Shown here: positions 1 through 16,778 of the stretch, piece after piece
How the letters are laid out: each line of letters starts with the position of its first letter
Numbering within the stretch: position 1 is the stretch's first letter
Origin: Symbiodinium natans
Lineage: Eukaryota > Sar > Dinophyceae > Suessiales > Symbiodiniaceae
Direction: 5' to 3'
Assembly (NCBI GenBank): GCA_905221605.1
Contig: CAJNDS010002087.1
Span: 257,001-321,000, forward strand
Length of the DNA stretch: 64,000 nt
The notes under the pieces: generated by a model
Told to the model about the DNA's origin: nothing
The model's database searches: none
Seen by the model: only the letters and a program-made list of their open reading frames with translations
Translations under genes and position numbers: made by a program

Positions 1-5523
<5,523 letters not shown>

Positions 5524-7350
5524 ATGGGCTGCGTGGACCGCGGCGACCTCTTCGGAGACCTCCAGATGTCCCAGATCTCAGAGGATGAGTTGGATGTCGC
5601 CGGCTTGGGCTTGGGCGTTGCTGGTCTGGAGGGAAGTGGTTCAGATTGCTCAGATGTTTCGGGAGAGGGGGCATTTGGGTCCGAGCTTTTCGAGGAAGAA
5701 GAGTCGGAGTCGGAGGGCTGCAGTTCCGGGGATGGTTTGCAGATTGGGATGGTTTCAGATGGACCAGGGCCTGCGTTTCCGGAAGCCCTTCACCTGGCCC
5801 GCCGCCGGAATTCCTTCGACTGCGGCTACGACGAAGACGGCTCCTTGAGCGAGTTTTTGGGGACCTGCCGGGCCTCGGCGCCTGGGCGGGGCAGGATCCT
5901 TCGAAGGCAGCTGCGACAGCAGCTGCGAGAGCAGGCTTCCGGCGTGCTGAACCTGGAGATCGACTCAGGCGACCGAAGCGTCTTTTCCTTCCATGGCCTG
6001 GCTCAGGGGTTTCCCAACTTGAGGCAGTTGTTGTACAAGACCACGGACTGCCTCCGCGTCATCTACGATTTGCGCGGCTTCGGCTCCTGCCGGAACCTTC
6101 GGAGCCTAAAGCTGCAGCTCTCCTTCCAGACCATGTGTGAGGAGGAGCCGGCCCGGTGTGGGGTCACCGCTCTGAAGCCTTTGGCAGAAACCTTGGAGGT
6201 CTTGGAGATTGGGCGGCTGCGCTTCAACGTGGCTGAGGATCTCGAGGTGCTTCAGAGCTTCCGCCAGCTGAAGGTGTTGAAGTACGAGGGTGTCAACGAG
6301 GGTAGCAGTGAGAGCAGCAACGACGCCCCAGGCTCCATCCTGGATCTCCGACAACTCAGCGCCCTGCAGGAGCTGGAGTTCACCGAAACCTCTTTCACAG
6401 CGCCTCGCGAAACCGGCCAGGGCACCGCCGCAAGTGAAGAGGACAGCTCGGATGATGAGTGCTGGATGTGTCCCAGGCCCTCGTTGCAGGTGCTGATGCT
6501 GCCAGAACATCTCAAGAGCGTCACCTTCAAGCATCAGTACGGCTCCCGCATCACGCCTGCCTTGCGCCGGCTCCTGCGGCAGCATGGGTGCTCTTGCCAG
6601 GAGTTCGTGCCAGAGGACATGGTGGGGAGGGGCACTCTGAACTTCGTGGGCGGCTTCAAGCCTCAGACCGGAGCGCAAATCGAAGCGAAGGAGGAGGCTG
6701 AGAAGGAAAAGCGGCGGCTTCGCAAAGAGGAGCTCAGGGCAAAGCAGGATCAAGCCCGGGCCATGGCCTTCGCGCAGGTGCCGGGGCTCTTGCCCTCCAG
6801 CGACACGGGCTTCGAGAAGGGCGAGGAGGTCTACATCTTTGAGGAGGGCTCCTTCCGGCAGGGCACAGTGGAGAGGAAACCCAAGAAGAGCACCAGCTCC
6901 GTCTGGGTGCAGCCGAAGTATCCGGGTCGCCGAGGCTTCGGCTTTCAAGGGCTTCAACCCTTCAACCCAATGAGCATCCTTCATCCCAGCTGCGTGTTCC
7001 GGGAGCTTCCCGTGCTCGATTCCCTGCAGCTCTGCGGCGGAGGCGAAACTCAGGCGTGCGGGTCCAAAGGTCAGCAGCGGCCAACATCCTTAAACTCATC
7101 CTTCACCATCCCGAGCTAACCTCGACCATCTCCAGCCCCCAATGACAGTTTCTCCACAGAACTTGCCAAGGTGTGGCGGCACAAGCCGAGCATGGGACCA
7201 CCTCCTGCGAAGCGCCGCCGCTGCGAAGCGAGCGAGCCGACCGAAACGAGCAGAATGGCGATCTGCGAGACCTGTGGGAAGCAGCTGAGATCTGTGCAGG
7301 GCCTGAAGCAGCACAGGAGGGACAAGCATGGAGAGGTGCTGGGGATCTGA
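5524..7350 (+). CDS. LRR-like / Tudor-like / C2H2 zinc-finger protein (2 exons)
   Basis: Two exons, 5524-7069 and 7160-7350, joined by a 90-nt GT-AG intron, give about 578 residues. The ATG at 5524 is preferred: it starts MGC, a possible lipidation context, and no ATG lies upstream in frame. Residues 1-75 are acidic and Ser/Gly-rich. About 130-330 hold irregular leucine-rich segments (LEVLEIGRLRF, LKVLKYEGV, LQELEFTETSF). About 385-416 is a Lys/Glu/Arg coiled coil (KEEAEKEKRRLRKEELRAK). About 430-475 (FEKGEEVYIFEEGSFRQGTV) resembles a Tudor/agenet chromatin-reader barrel. Exon 2 adds a basic stretch (PPAKRRRCE) and a classical C2H2 finger at residues 551-572 with CX2CX12HX4H spacing. The intron keeps frame; reading through it hits TAA at 7117, just before the finger. 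The domains suggest a nuclear nucleic-acid or chromatin-associated protein. I do not recognise a named family. Confidence 0.75.
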
Positions 7351-8431
7351 GCTCATCTAGGTGAACTTCCTTGATGAGAACCGGGTGCTTGGGGAGAAAA
7401 GGAAGGCTCGTGAAGCTCATGAATCCCCAAACCCACAACAAACCCAAAACTTTCTCAACCCTAAAAACCCCAAACCTTGATCTCAAAACCCAAGCCCCAA
7501 ATTCGACAAAATTCTCGGTTCGGCACCCCAGAACCCATGGAGAGTCCGAGGGTTCACAACCCAGTCTGGGGCGCATGAGCGCATGCTCTGAAGCCTCCGC
7601 TTGCGCCAAGGCTAGTAGAGAGCTCCCCGAAGCTGCGAGCTCGCCGCGCCCCTCGGCCCAAAGACCTGGGGGCGTCCTCCTGGCCTCTGTTGCTACTTGG
7701 GATGCCGGGATCGGAGTTTTGCGGTTCAGGATTTCGATGTCTGTCGCCCCCTCACAGGTCCACGAGGGCACAAAGAGTGAATCCGACCTCCCGCATCTTC
7801 ATGCCAGGTGCTCGGAGGTTCGCGTTTTGGGTTTCCAAGGAGCAGTTCAGCCCTCCCAAATTCCACCTCAACCCAACTTAGAACATTCGTAAGCGTAGAC
7901 TGGGATGTGTTGATTTCGGAACCCTTTTTTCGGTACCATCTCTGACGGACCTTATGCAAAACAAGTCGAACGGACGCTTCAGAACAACCCTCACACAGAC
8001 CCCCTCTGAGAATCACAAAAGAAAGGGCTTGACACGCTTTGTCTGAAAGTCACAGTCTATTTTGGGAGACCGCCAGAACCCTGCCAAGACCCCCAAACTC
8101 CAACGTGAAGAACACACGGTCGCCAAGATTCCCTGTGAGCCCTACTACGAGCTTCCACATCAGCCGAGCGGGTGGGGACCTCGGACGTGGTCGTAGAGCG
8201 TCTAGGGGTTTTAGTTTCGGGGTTCTACGTGTTGAGGGTTGCCCAGCACCCTAGCCCCGAATACAATAATTAGGGGCATCAGGGATTCAGGGACCTTCAG
8301 CAGAAGGATTCAAAGACCCTCAGGCGAAAACCTTTAGCCCCGAAACCTGATCGCGCTCCAATGGCTTCCCGATTATAGCCGCCTCTTCGTGCTCAGACGC
8401 CCCATCGCCCCATCCCCGATTTCGGATCGCC
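7351..8431. other. Intergenic region before DVNP copy 1
   Basis: No supported gene. The frame at 7371-7892 is open for 173 codons but is Pro/Ser-rich, includes telomere-like CCCAAACCC words and matches nothing I know. Simple AT/GC-mixed spacer otherwise. Confidence 0.45.
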
Positions 8432-9293
8432 ATGGCCCTGCCAATGAAGACGGCCATGAAGAAGGCATGGGAGGGTCAGTGCACCCTGGAGTCTACAGGT
8501 CTTGAGCCTCAACCCTTCACAACCCCTATAAACCCAAGACGGAATTCTGAAGCCGAACCCGCGAGCCCATAAGGCCCAAAGCCCTCCGAAGCCCAGCGCA
8601 GCGAAGGCCAGCGCCATGAAGGCCAGCGCCATGAAGTCCAAGGCCATGAAGGCCTCGGAGGGTTCAGGGCCTCGGAGTCATTGCACAAGCAACAACAACA
8701 GCGCCACACAGGCCGCAAGCCTCGACGCTGAGCCCGAAACAGAGACTGAGGGTTTCATTGAGGGTTTCATATGGCCTTCTCAGGCCATGAAGAAGAAGGC
8801 CATCAGCACCATCGCACGGGGCAAGCGGGCGAAGGTGGCCGTCTTCAAGGGCAGCAAGGAGAGCCCTGAGGAGGGTTCCGGTTGTTACCGTAGGTTTTGG
8901 GTTCTAAGAGGGAGATGTTGGGAGTCAGGGTTGAGAGTTCTACTGTACCGTCCAAGACCTCTTTGCTCATGGGTGGGCAATGCCGGCTGCTGCATGCAGG
9001 GTTTGTATGGCACGGGTCGTGGGATGGGTTCCGGCCAAGCCGGTTCGCGCGAGGAGAAGACCTCCACGGGCCTCCACAAGACCGACCTGATGAAGAACAA
9101 GAGCGGCCGGGTTGTGACCAAGAAGCAGCACGCCAAGGGGAAGGCCCTGTTCCAGCAGTTCGCCAAGAAATGGCTTGAGGCCTGCATGCAGGCTAGGAAG
9201 GAGCTTGGCCTGAAGGGATTCTGTGCGATTGGCGGCAAGAGCGCCCAGGGGAAGGCGCTCTATGCCAAGGCAAAGGCGATTCACGCGGCGTGA
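8432..9293 (+). CDS. DVNP: Dinoflagellate/viral nucleoprotein (DVNP), copy 1
   Basis: DVNP is a small, very basic nuclear protein of viral origin that binds DNA and replaces histones as bulk packaging protein in dinoflagellates. Four exons, 8432-8464, 8607-8651, 8784-8858 and 9054-9293, encode about 130 residues. The N terminus (MALPMKTAMKK) is followed by Lys/Met/Ala repeats and AMKKKAISTIARGKRAKV. The conserved core reads EKTSTGLHKTDLMKNKSG, then VVTKKQHAKGKALFQQFAKK, then ARKELGLKGFCAIGGKSAQG and KALYAKAKAIHAA. Introns 1 and 2 are GC-AG; intron 3 is GA-AG. Each border reads AG|G on both sides, so boundaries were fixed by alignment with copy 2. Introns 2 and 3 (132 and 195 nt) are multiples of three without in-frame stops, so retained forms would still be open. 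The family call rests on remembered DVNP sequences and is strong. Confidence 0.9.
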
Positions 9294-9325
9294 GGGCTTC
9301 AAGCTCTGCCGCTTGAGGGGTCCTT

Positions 9326-9349
9326 GCTTTCGTGGTAGTTCATGGAGCA
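9326..9349 (+). promoter_or_regulatory. Conserved 3'UTR element of DVNP copy 1
   Basis: This 24-nt block lies 33 nt after the stop codon. It matches a block downstream of DVNP copy 2 (42146-42169) at 23 of 24 positions. The surrounding 3' sequence is not conserved, so the block looks selected or recently shared. Possible roles are a polyadenylation, mRNA-stability or translation signal; the sequence does not say which. Confidence 0.6.
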
Positions 9350-11036
9350 GGGACGACCCCGGGTGTTCCCACATCTGACTGTACAGATGCTCCAGATGCT
9401 GTTGTGCGGTGGGGTGCGGCGAAGCTTTTCTCAGAGCCGCCGTGCGCAAACCTGCCTCAGCTACCCGGTGAAAACACGCAGCCTTCCAAACGTTCGCTTC
9501 GTCCAGTTGTTTCTGCCACCCCTACAAAGGGTACAATTTTAGTTAAAAACCTAGAAAAGGCTGAGCGATGACGACACCGACGTCGAAAGCGGCCGCGGCC
9601 CCGCATTCTACCACCTTCCGTGGAACCTCTTGGCATGTCATGCCCCTCCCTGTTTACCAAGTAATCAGTATCCCGGTATCCCATTTTTGGTAGAGGGTTT
9701 GAGGGTGTTGAAGTTTTGGGGTTGTTTAAGTTGGGGATTGAGGGCTTTAGGGCTGTCTTGGAGGTTGTTAAGTATTGGGGGCAGCGCTGAACTCAGACTC
9801 CTTAAAGCTTACAGCCGTAGACGCTTCTGTCAGGCTCCTCCCCAGACTACGAAGGGGAAGAGGTGGCTCAGGGGGTGGGAGGGTTGCTGTTTCAGGGTGT
9901 GGGGTGTAGATGGATGCAGGGTTCAGGGCTCGGGGTTCGGAGGTTCTTCAGGAATTGAGGGTTTCAGGGTCTGACAGCTGGGAGAAAGAGCACCTTAGGC
10001 AACCACAACCTCCTCCTGACCCTCTTCATTCGGCCCTTTCAGCCATAGGCTCCTCGAGAAGTGCCCGGCTCCTGCCCCTTTAACAGTCTTTCGGCAGGAC
10101 TGGGATGCCGAGGCTGGCTTCGGCAATGGGCAGGCCACGTGTACCGGGGGCGCAACGGGACGCCCCCAAACGAAGCCCACGTGCGTCTCCCTCACACACT
10201 GTGTCAGGAGAGCCGTGGCAAGGCTACTCCCACGAAAGAGTGCCCCAAGGCTCGCGCTGCAATCTCCGGAGCCCAGGAGGTTCGGGTTTTTGCCCTTCAG
10301 GGTTCGGGCCGGGTTTTTGTTGTTATGGGATTCCGAAGCACGAAGCCAAATCTAAAGCCTCGAGGCTTCAAGGCCCTAAAACGCAAGCCCTTAACCCCAA
10401 ACCTCGGGCGAACCGTACTATGAAGCTCCCTAAACCCTCAAGTCCTTTGTGGCTTAGATACCTCTTGTGGAAGGGCTGTGTCGGGGTTTGAGGGGTCTGT
10501 TTTGGGGTCCAACCCCACATGCTACCGAAGCCTTGAAACCCTCAACCCTGAACCCCAAACTGCAACTAAAACCCGCAACCCTCACCCTCCAGGTCGAGAT
10601 TCCGCTGCCCCCTGTATCTCCGAGCGCCGCGACCTCACAGTTGAACCTTCACCCTCAAGCGCCCCAAAGACGATTTCTTCTCCATCTGGTTCATCAGCCC
10701 TATCTTACCTAACCCTATGTCCAAACCCCCAACCTCCTAGATTCCTGACGCCGAAGCTGGTATCGCTTTGCATGTTTGGCCGAAGCTGCACGCGACGAAC
10801 GCTAAGCGTCGGTTTGGTGCCTCAACCCTCTCCCTGAACACAACCCTAAGCCCTAAGGCCTAAACCCTAAATCCTAAACCCTAAATCCAAGACCCAAAAT
10901 CCGAACCCTAAACCCTCAACCCTGAACCCTAACTAGGGCCTCGGAGGCCTTTGGAGGGATAGCCCAACTCTAAACCCTCAGAGCCCAAGATGCAGGAACC
11001 TCTCTACCTGAAGGGAACACAATTGGTTCTTGTAAA
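9350..11036. other. Intergenic region with telomere-like words
   Basis: No supported gene. 9690-9970 is G-rich with GGGTTTGAGGG-type words; 10340-10570 and 10845-10980 carry degenerate CCCTAAA/CCCTGAA repeats. A short frame at about 10110-10190 contains WAGHVYRGRNGTPP, which recalls the C-terminal tail of LINE reverse transcriptases, but is too short to call. Confidence 0.4.
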
Positions 11037-13363
11037 ATGCTCCGGCGGCTGTGCCTGGGTGCTGCGCATGGCGCCGCCCAGAGCTCCGCGCCGCTGCAAG
11101 GAAGTTCCGCGGGTCTCGGGGGCGTTCCAGGGTTTTTTTAGGGGTTTGGGGGAGCTGGAGGCCTTCAAGGCCACACGGGGTTTCGGGTTTAGCATTAGAA
11201 GGCTTCCTGTCAAGTCAGTGTCGGCCTGCCCCTGCAGGTTTGCCGACTGCCCGCAGTGCTGCCGCACTGGCGGCTGGGGCGCTGCTGTCGTTAGTGGTGG
11301 GCTCTTCGGGCAGCTGCAGGTATCCTTGATAAAATTGTGTGGTTCCCAGAGTGGGGAAGTGGGCTCCGTGTCTGTGCTCTTTGGGGCTTTGCTCATGCGA
11401 TCCAAATCATCAGCCCAATGGCCCAATGGCTTATGCGATCATGCTCCCGTCCCAAGAGCCACTTGACGTTGGTCCTCAAGCCTTTCAACCCCCACATCCT
11501 AAGCCGAAGCCTGAACACTGAAGCCTACAGGCAGCTGCGCTGCTCAACCGCACCGGAAGCAGGCCCTGTAGTTTCGGATTAGGCCGACGCGAGCTCCCAG
11601 TCGCTGCATTCCGGCGTTCCTGACAGCATCCATGCGCAGTTCGCCGTGCACGGGCAGCGGCACGCGCAAGCTATTTTAGAACGGGGCGCGTGGTCAAGAT
11701 GGCAGGGACAGCGAGAAGGAGCGGTGATGGGAGGACCTGCAGGCTCTACACGTCTTCAGGCCAGCTGGGGAGCTCGAGAGGGTTTCGTTTTGGGCTGGTA
11801 CGCCCTGCAGGATCCCAGACCTCAATTCCCCTCAGCCAAGTGTCAGCAATGCAAATGGTTCCATATGCTTGCTGGATACCGAAACCCTCCAAGAGCCCCT
11901 TAAAGCCTGAAGTGTGAAACCGGCGCTGCTTCTGCAGGGCCGCCTGGGCTGCGCGTGGCTGCCTTCTTAGCGGCCTTGGATCGTGCAAGGCCGCTGCCCC
12001 TGGGCGTTTCTCAGGGTTTTGTGTGAGGAGGCACGCGAATACACCCTAAGCTCAGTGTATGTAGGGGTTTGTTGAACTCTACCTAAACCCTACCGAGCTC
12101 GATGCAGCGAACTTGCTGATAGTTCAGTCCGCCGGGCATTCTTGGCCCGCTGCGCAGCGTTTTAAAGAGTTTTTGTGCCTGTATGATGCCGCGTGTGTCC
12201 TGGCCAGGCCTATCCCAGTCCGTTTCAGTTCTTTTGGGCCATCAGTTCTCTACGATGTTCTACGTCAAGATTCCTAAGCTCTCTACTCGCCTATCAATCT
12301 TCAGCAAGGGCGAGGAGCGAGCATCGACCTCCGGGATCGTTGCAGCTCGGCCCCAAAGGGAGAGAAAGATGAGAAAGAGCAGAAACCCTCTTTCAACCCG
12401 CAAGCCCTATGTTGCCGTGAGGACTTGGTTTTTCAGTATGCCCCCCATACCACCTAGGATGGCAGGGGACTTGAGGGCTCACTTCCGGAGCGTTTACGGG
12501 TGAGGGTTTTATGCTTGGGGTTCGCCAAAGCCCTGGCCTGATCTCTGAACTTCCCTAAGCCCTGAACTTCCCAAAGCTTCTGGACCCCTGAGCCCTACGG
12601 AGAGGTCTCCAAGATCAGAGTTTGAGGCTCTTAGCTCTCAGCCCTCAACTCACCCCCACGCCCTCAACTCGGCTCTGAAAGGTGCCTGCTTTTGGTTTTG
12701 GACCTATTGGGCTCAGGGCCCCGGGTTCAGGGAATTCGAACACCCACACCTACTGCGCCTAGTTTCGCACGTGTTTGCAAATTTCGAGACCCTGACCCAG
12801 ACAGACGCGAGCAGGAGTGGCGTCTGCCAGGATGTCTGGCTGCTCCTGGACTTCGTAGACTTCGCCGAGGCGTCTTGGGTGGGTGGAGTTGTGGGCTTGT
12901 GTGATTATGGCCGCCTACAGGTTGGTTCGTGCCAGATTCGGGGCTCTTCTTTTGCAGGTTTTCCAGACACCCCAAACCTAAAGACCCTGAACGCTTCCCT
13001 GAGCCTTTGCAGCCGCAAGGAGACCTGGGCCACGGCGCTGCGGTCACTGCCAGCCGGTGTGCAGCACCTCGAGGACCTCGAGGAGGCTTCGAACGTCGGG
13101 TCTGCGGCGGGTACGCGGCCAATCTGGGAGTTTTTGGGAGCGGTTTGATGAGTTTGGGCGGCTGGGGGGGGGGGGGGAAAGGGCTTGTCTGGGTGTCTAG
13201 GGCTTAAGAGTTCCCCCTCCTGCAGCAGGCTCTGGGGGCACGTGCGGCGGAGCTTTTCGAGCATTTCGTGGAGTCGGCGCGGGATGGAGCTGCAGGCGAC
13301 CGAAGCCCGCTTTCTTTAGGCCTCGAAAAGGGAAGCTGCATCCCCGAATCCTTGGGGCCTTAG
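11037..13363 (+). CDS. Unrecognised multi-exon gene with organelle-type N terminus
   Basis: The first exon (11037-11112) starts MLRRLCLGAAHGAAQ, an Arg/Ala/Ser-rich stretch typical of mitochondrial or plastid targeting. A GT-AG intron leads to exon 2 (11238-11319), LPTARSAAALAAGALLSLVV, a likely membrane-spanning or second targeting segment. Later coding-like pieces on the same strand are about 11583-11680 (ADASSQSLHSGVPDSIHAQF), about 11938-11987 (PPGLRVAAFLAALDRA), about 13010-13110 (KETWATALRSLPAGVQHLED) and a final piece 13226-13363 (QALGARAAELFEHFVESARD) ending in TAG. I could not chain the middle exons in frame with confidence, and more than one gene could be involved. No family is recognised. 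Confidence 0.35.
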
Positions 13364-13873
13364 TTTAGGTGATGTGCAATGGATGTGTTTTTTCTTGCAC
13401 GGTCTTGTCTTATCTTATGAATCATGAAGGATGCATGTCACGTTTTGCAGTTTAAGTACAGCCATGTACAGCCACTGCGCTTGAGTTCCTGTTGTAAACA
13501 TATTGTGGGTGTTCGTCTTCCTCTATACTATCCTGTTGAGCTGATAAGACTTAACACCCTAAACAACCCCAGGCAGCCCTAAGGCCCAACACCATAAGCA
13601 GACCCAAGCCCTGCGTCCCTAGGCCGGGTCCTATTCTCTGCGACTGAGCGAACCCATATTGCCTGTCGCAGGCTTCGGGGCATCGGCTGCCCGGAACAGC
13701 CTGGCGCAGGACTAGCCGCCAAAACCTTCTAAAACCCCACACTAAGCCGCAACACGCACCACACCTGAACCATGAATCGTGGTTTCTTGGAGGTCAATTT
13801 TGGTCAATTTTGGTCCTTAGGAGGCTCTTCTTGCGGCTTAGTTGCCGGGCAGAACTCTAAGTTAACTGCCGCC
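13364..13873. other. Short intergenic region
   Basis: About 500 bases with no supported gene. An upstream in-frame start for the next gene exists at 13772, but that extension looks non-coding (telomere-like words and T-rich sequence). Confidence 0.4.
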
Positions 13874-16778
13874 ATGTCGGAAAGTTACAGGAAGCCCCGA
13901 AACAGACTGAACTTAAAACCCATCTTTGAGGACTATTCCTTCGCCCTGCTGGGGCGGCGAGAGGCGCGCGCCGTGGCACGGGTGCTGCGCGAGCGCGGCG
14001 TCCATGTGGTGGTGGACCCCATGGCCGGCACGGGTCTGAAGCTCAGTTGCAGCTTTAGGTTCCATAGGTTCCCCTAAGCCCTAAACCCTATAGACCCTAA
14101 ACCCTAAGCCCCCTCTGCCCCAAAGGCCCCCCGAAGCCAGGCATGCGCGGCTCCTGTCGGATGAGGGCCTCGGGGTGGTCGCCTCGGACGCCCGGCCCGG
14201 CACCCCCCGCCGCCTGGCTTCGATAGAGTCGCCGAGAGCCGACACTTGGGGGATGTTTTGGGGAGCTTCAGCGTTTTGGGAGGTTGGGGATGTTTATTGG
14301 GGGAGGTTCTTAAGGGCCTTGAAGTGCTGTTGCAGGCTCTTTCGGGGCTTTTTTCAGTTGCTTGAAGTTGGTTTGAAGTTGGTTTGGGTCTCTGGTTTAT
14401 TGATGTGAAGGGCTTGGGGGGGCTAAGTGGCTCGGTCAGAAGGGATTGCATTCTGCCAATAGAAGGGACCCTCCCACATATCAATAGCCCAGTACGCATC
14501 CCAGACAGAGCGCGCCTGTAGGGCTACGACTGGCCCGAAACAGCCTGAACTTCTGCCCTCAAACAGAAACCCCTTGCGCCCGAAGCGCCGAGGTGGTCTT
14601 TGTTGGCACCCAGTGAGCCAGAGGCCTTCTGGCACGGGCGGAGTTGAGTTGGACCCTACGTGGGGGTTCAGGGCTCCAGGGCTCAGAGGTTCAAGGGCTT
14701 CAGAGTTAGGGGAAGTTTTGAGGGGTTAGACAGCCGAAGTTCGGCCATCGGCGGAAACCCAAAGCCGGAACCCCTCAACACGCGCCCTTTTTCACGTGGG
14801 CTCCCTCGAGGTTGCTGGAGGCCGCACCAGTCCCGGCGCCCGAGCACACCGGAAGCGCCCTGTTCTTGCCGCATTGATGCATTTTTGTTTTGGGACCCTG
14901 AGCCCTGCACCTGAAACCACCCCTCCTTCAGCCCTGATTACCCTCATAAAGCCGCCTCTAATGCCCCCTTCCCTCCCAAAAAGTAAGAAATGAAAGCAAA
15001 GCAAAGCTGAGAAAGCCAGGAGCTGGCCACCACGCAGTGAGGCCGCCACGGCCGCTCTGCGCTCCTTTGGCCGCGGCCTCGGCGAGGGGGTTTGTGTCTG
15101 AAAAAAAGTGGCCCTATAGTGGAGGGATTTGGATAGGTTTAGGAGCATTGCTTTTTGCTTGGTAGTGGCCAGGGGACAAGACCGTCACCACCGTAGGTGG
15201 CCCGATGTTGGTGGTGGTCGGCGACCGGGGGCAGTGGCACGGCTCTGCGGCCTTCCACCGCGCGCTGGAGGAGGGGATTTGGGGGTGTTAGGGGCTGCTG
15301 GCAACTCGTGCGGAGTTTGTATAGGGTCTCGTTTTCGAATTGAGGGGGACGGGGGTGTTGGGTGCCACCTACATGAGTTCAAACTTCCGACTTCCACCGC
15401 GAATCTCAGCGAAGCCCGTGAAATGTGTCGTGAGCATTTAAGTGGTGTTTGCTCACGCAGATCTTGAGCCAACGAAGGAGGACTGGGAGGTCGTCGCGGA
15501 GATGGACATTGTGACCTGGCCCCGGCTGCAGGACATGGGGGCACGACGCTGGCTTCATGCTTGGTTTTTTGCGGCATTCTACAGTAGTATTTTCCCAAGC
15601 CTTGAATAGCCTAAAGCCTAATGCAGCTGTCGTTGCTCTGGGGTTGTGGGTTTCGTAAAGGTGGCTTGCGGGCGACCATCTCGGAGAAGAGCGGTATGGT
15701 TCGGTTCACTCTTCTGGATTTGAGGACTTAGCACCGAGAAGGAACCGTCTGCCGTGTGTCGGGAAACTGCACTTGTAGGCGAGAAAGCGCAGGATGAGGT
15801 GTATCTGCTGGGTGCCTAGAGAGTCCGACGAGGGTTTCGGTTTAGTCGTGCTTGCTGGCATGAAACAACGAGGGGCTTGAAGGACTTGCCTTTCGGCCTC
15901 TGGTTTCTGGAAGCTTCGAAATTTTATCCGGGCCTGGGACAAGTCATGCTACGAAGCCTCGATCCAGAATCTGACCCCAAAACGAACCATAAAAACAAAA
16001 CACATGTACGCATATGGAACATAACCCCTAAAAATCCTAAAGAGCCCTAAGCTGTAACCAACCCCTCCGCACAAATCGGAAGCCGGTGCAGGGTAGCTCG
16101 TGCTCTCAACCTCCAGGGCCTTTGTGTTCTAGGGAACTGGGGAATGGGGCCCCTTGAAAACAGCCTTTGAGAGGGGTTATGTCGGGGATGTAAGGTTCTA
16201 GGTTTCGAGGTTCAGGGTTCGAAGGTTCTAGGTTTCGTAGTGCGTCAAGGGTTCCAGCATTTTTTGGCGTTTGTTTGGTTTAGGGGGAAATCTTTGAAGA
16301 CACGCGACTCGAAGTCGATGCCAGAGATGGGTCCCTCAAGTTCGGAAAATGGGCAAACGAAGACAAGTGAAACCACGCCAAAAAACATCCACTCTAAGAT
16401 TTGTCAAGCGCATAGGAAATGAAAAATCTGGCAAACATCGAGTGAAATCGGGTGCAGCCCTTACAAATTGTGCACCTGTAATGGCGAGAATCACATTGGC
16501 AAACGTGTGAAATCAGAAGGAGATGATGTCTTCATAGGCGTTGCTCAGCTGTACGGTCGTTGAGGATCTGCCATTTAAAGCTTCGGATTTTGGATGTTTC
16601 CTGCGTCGGGTTCTGGGTTTCTGTGTCGTTTTTTTGTTTGTTCTTTTTTCTTCGGGGTTTCGTCCCAGACCCAAAGACTAGAAGACCCTAGAGTTCTGAA
16701 GCTGTCATCCAGGACGACCTCCGCATCTTCCGCCGGGCGGAAAAGAGAGAATTTGGGAGTTCTCAAGATCAGGGTTAG
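13874..16778 (+). CDS. Class I SAM-dependent methyltransferase-like protein (7 exons)
   Basis: Exons: 13874-14037; 14141 to about 14230; 14811-14867; 15020 to about 15089; 15197 to about 15274; 15461-15531; 16713-16778. Joined, they give a protein of roughly 185 residues. The SAM-binding loop reads VVVDPMAGTGLHARLL followed by VVASDARP, the end of strand 2 where ribose is usually bound. SALFLSWPP matches the motif IV position (strand 4), followed by EAATAALRSFGRGLGEG, then PMLVVVGDRG (strand 5). The tail DIVTWPRLQ joins DDLRIFRRAEK, a typical final strand. Several junctions restore single codons: LLS-WPP across a GC-AG intron and LQ|DD across a GA-AG intron. The substrate cannot be inferred; similar stand-alone SWPP proteins are, as far as I remember, uncharacterised. 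The exon 2 end is uncertain. Confidence 0.65.

Noticed and set aside
10105-10200. WAGHVYRGRNGTPP as a LINE tail
   Set aside because: Only one short motif is present; no RT or tail is next to it.
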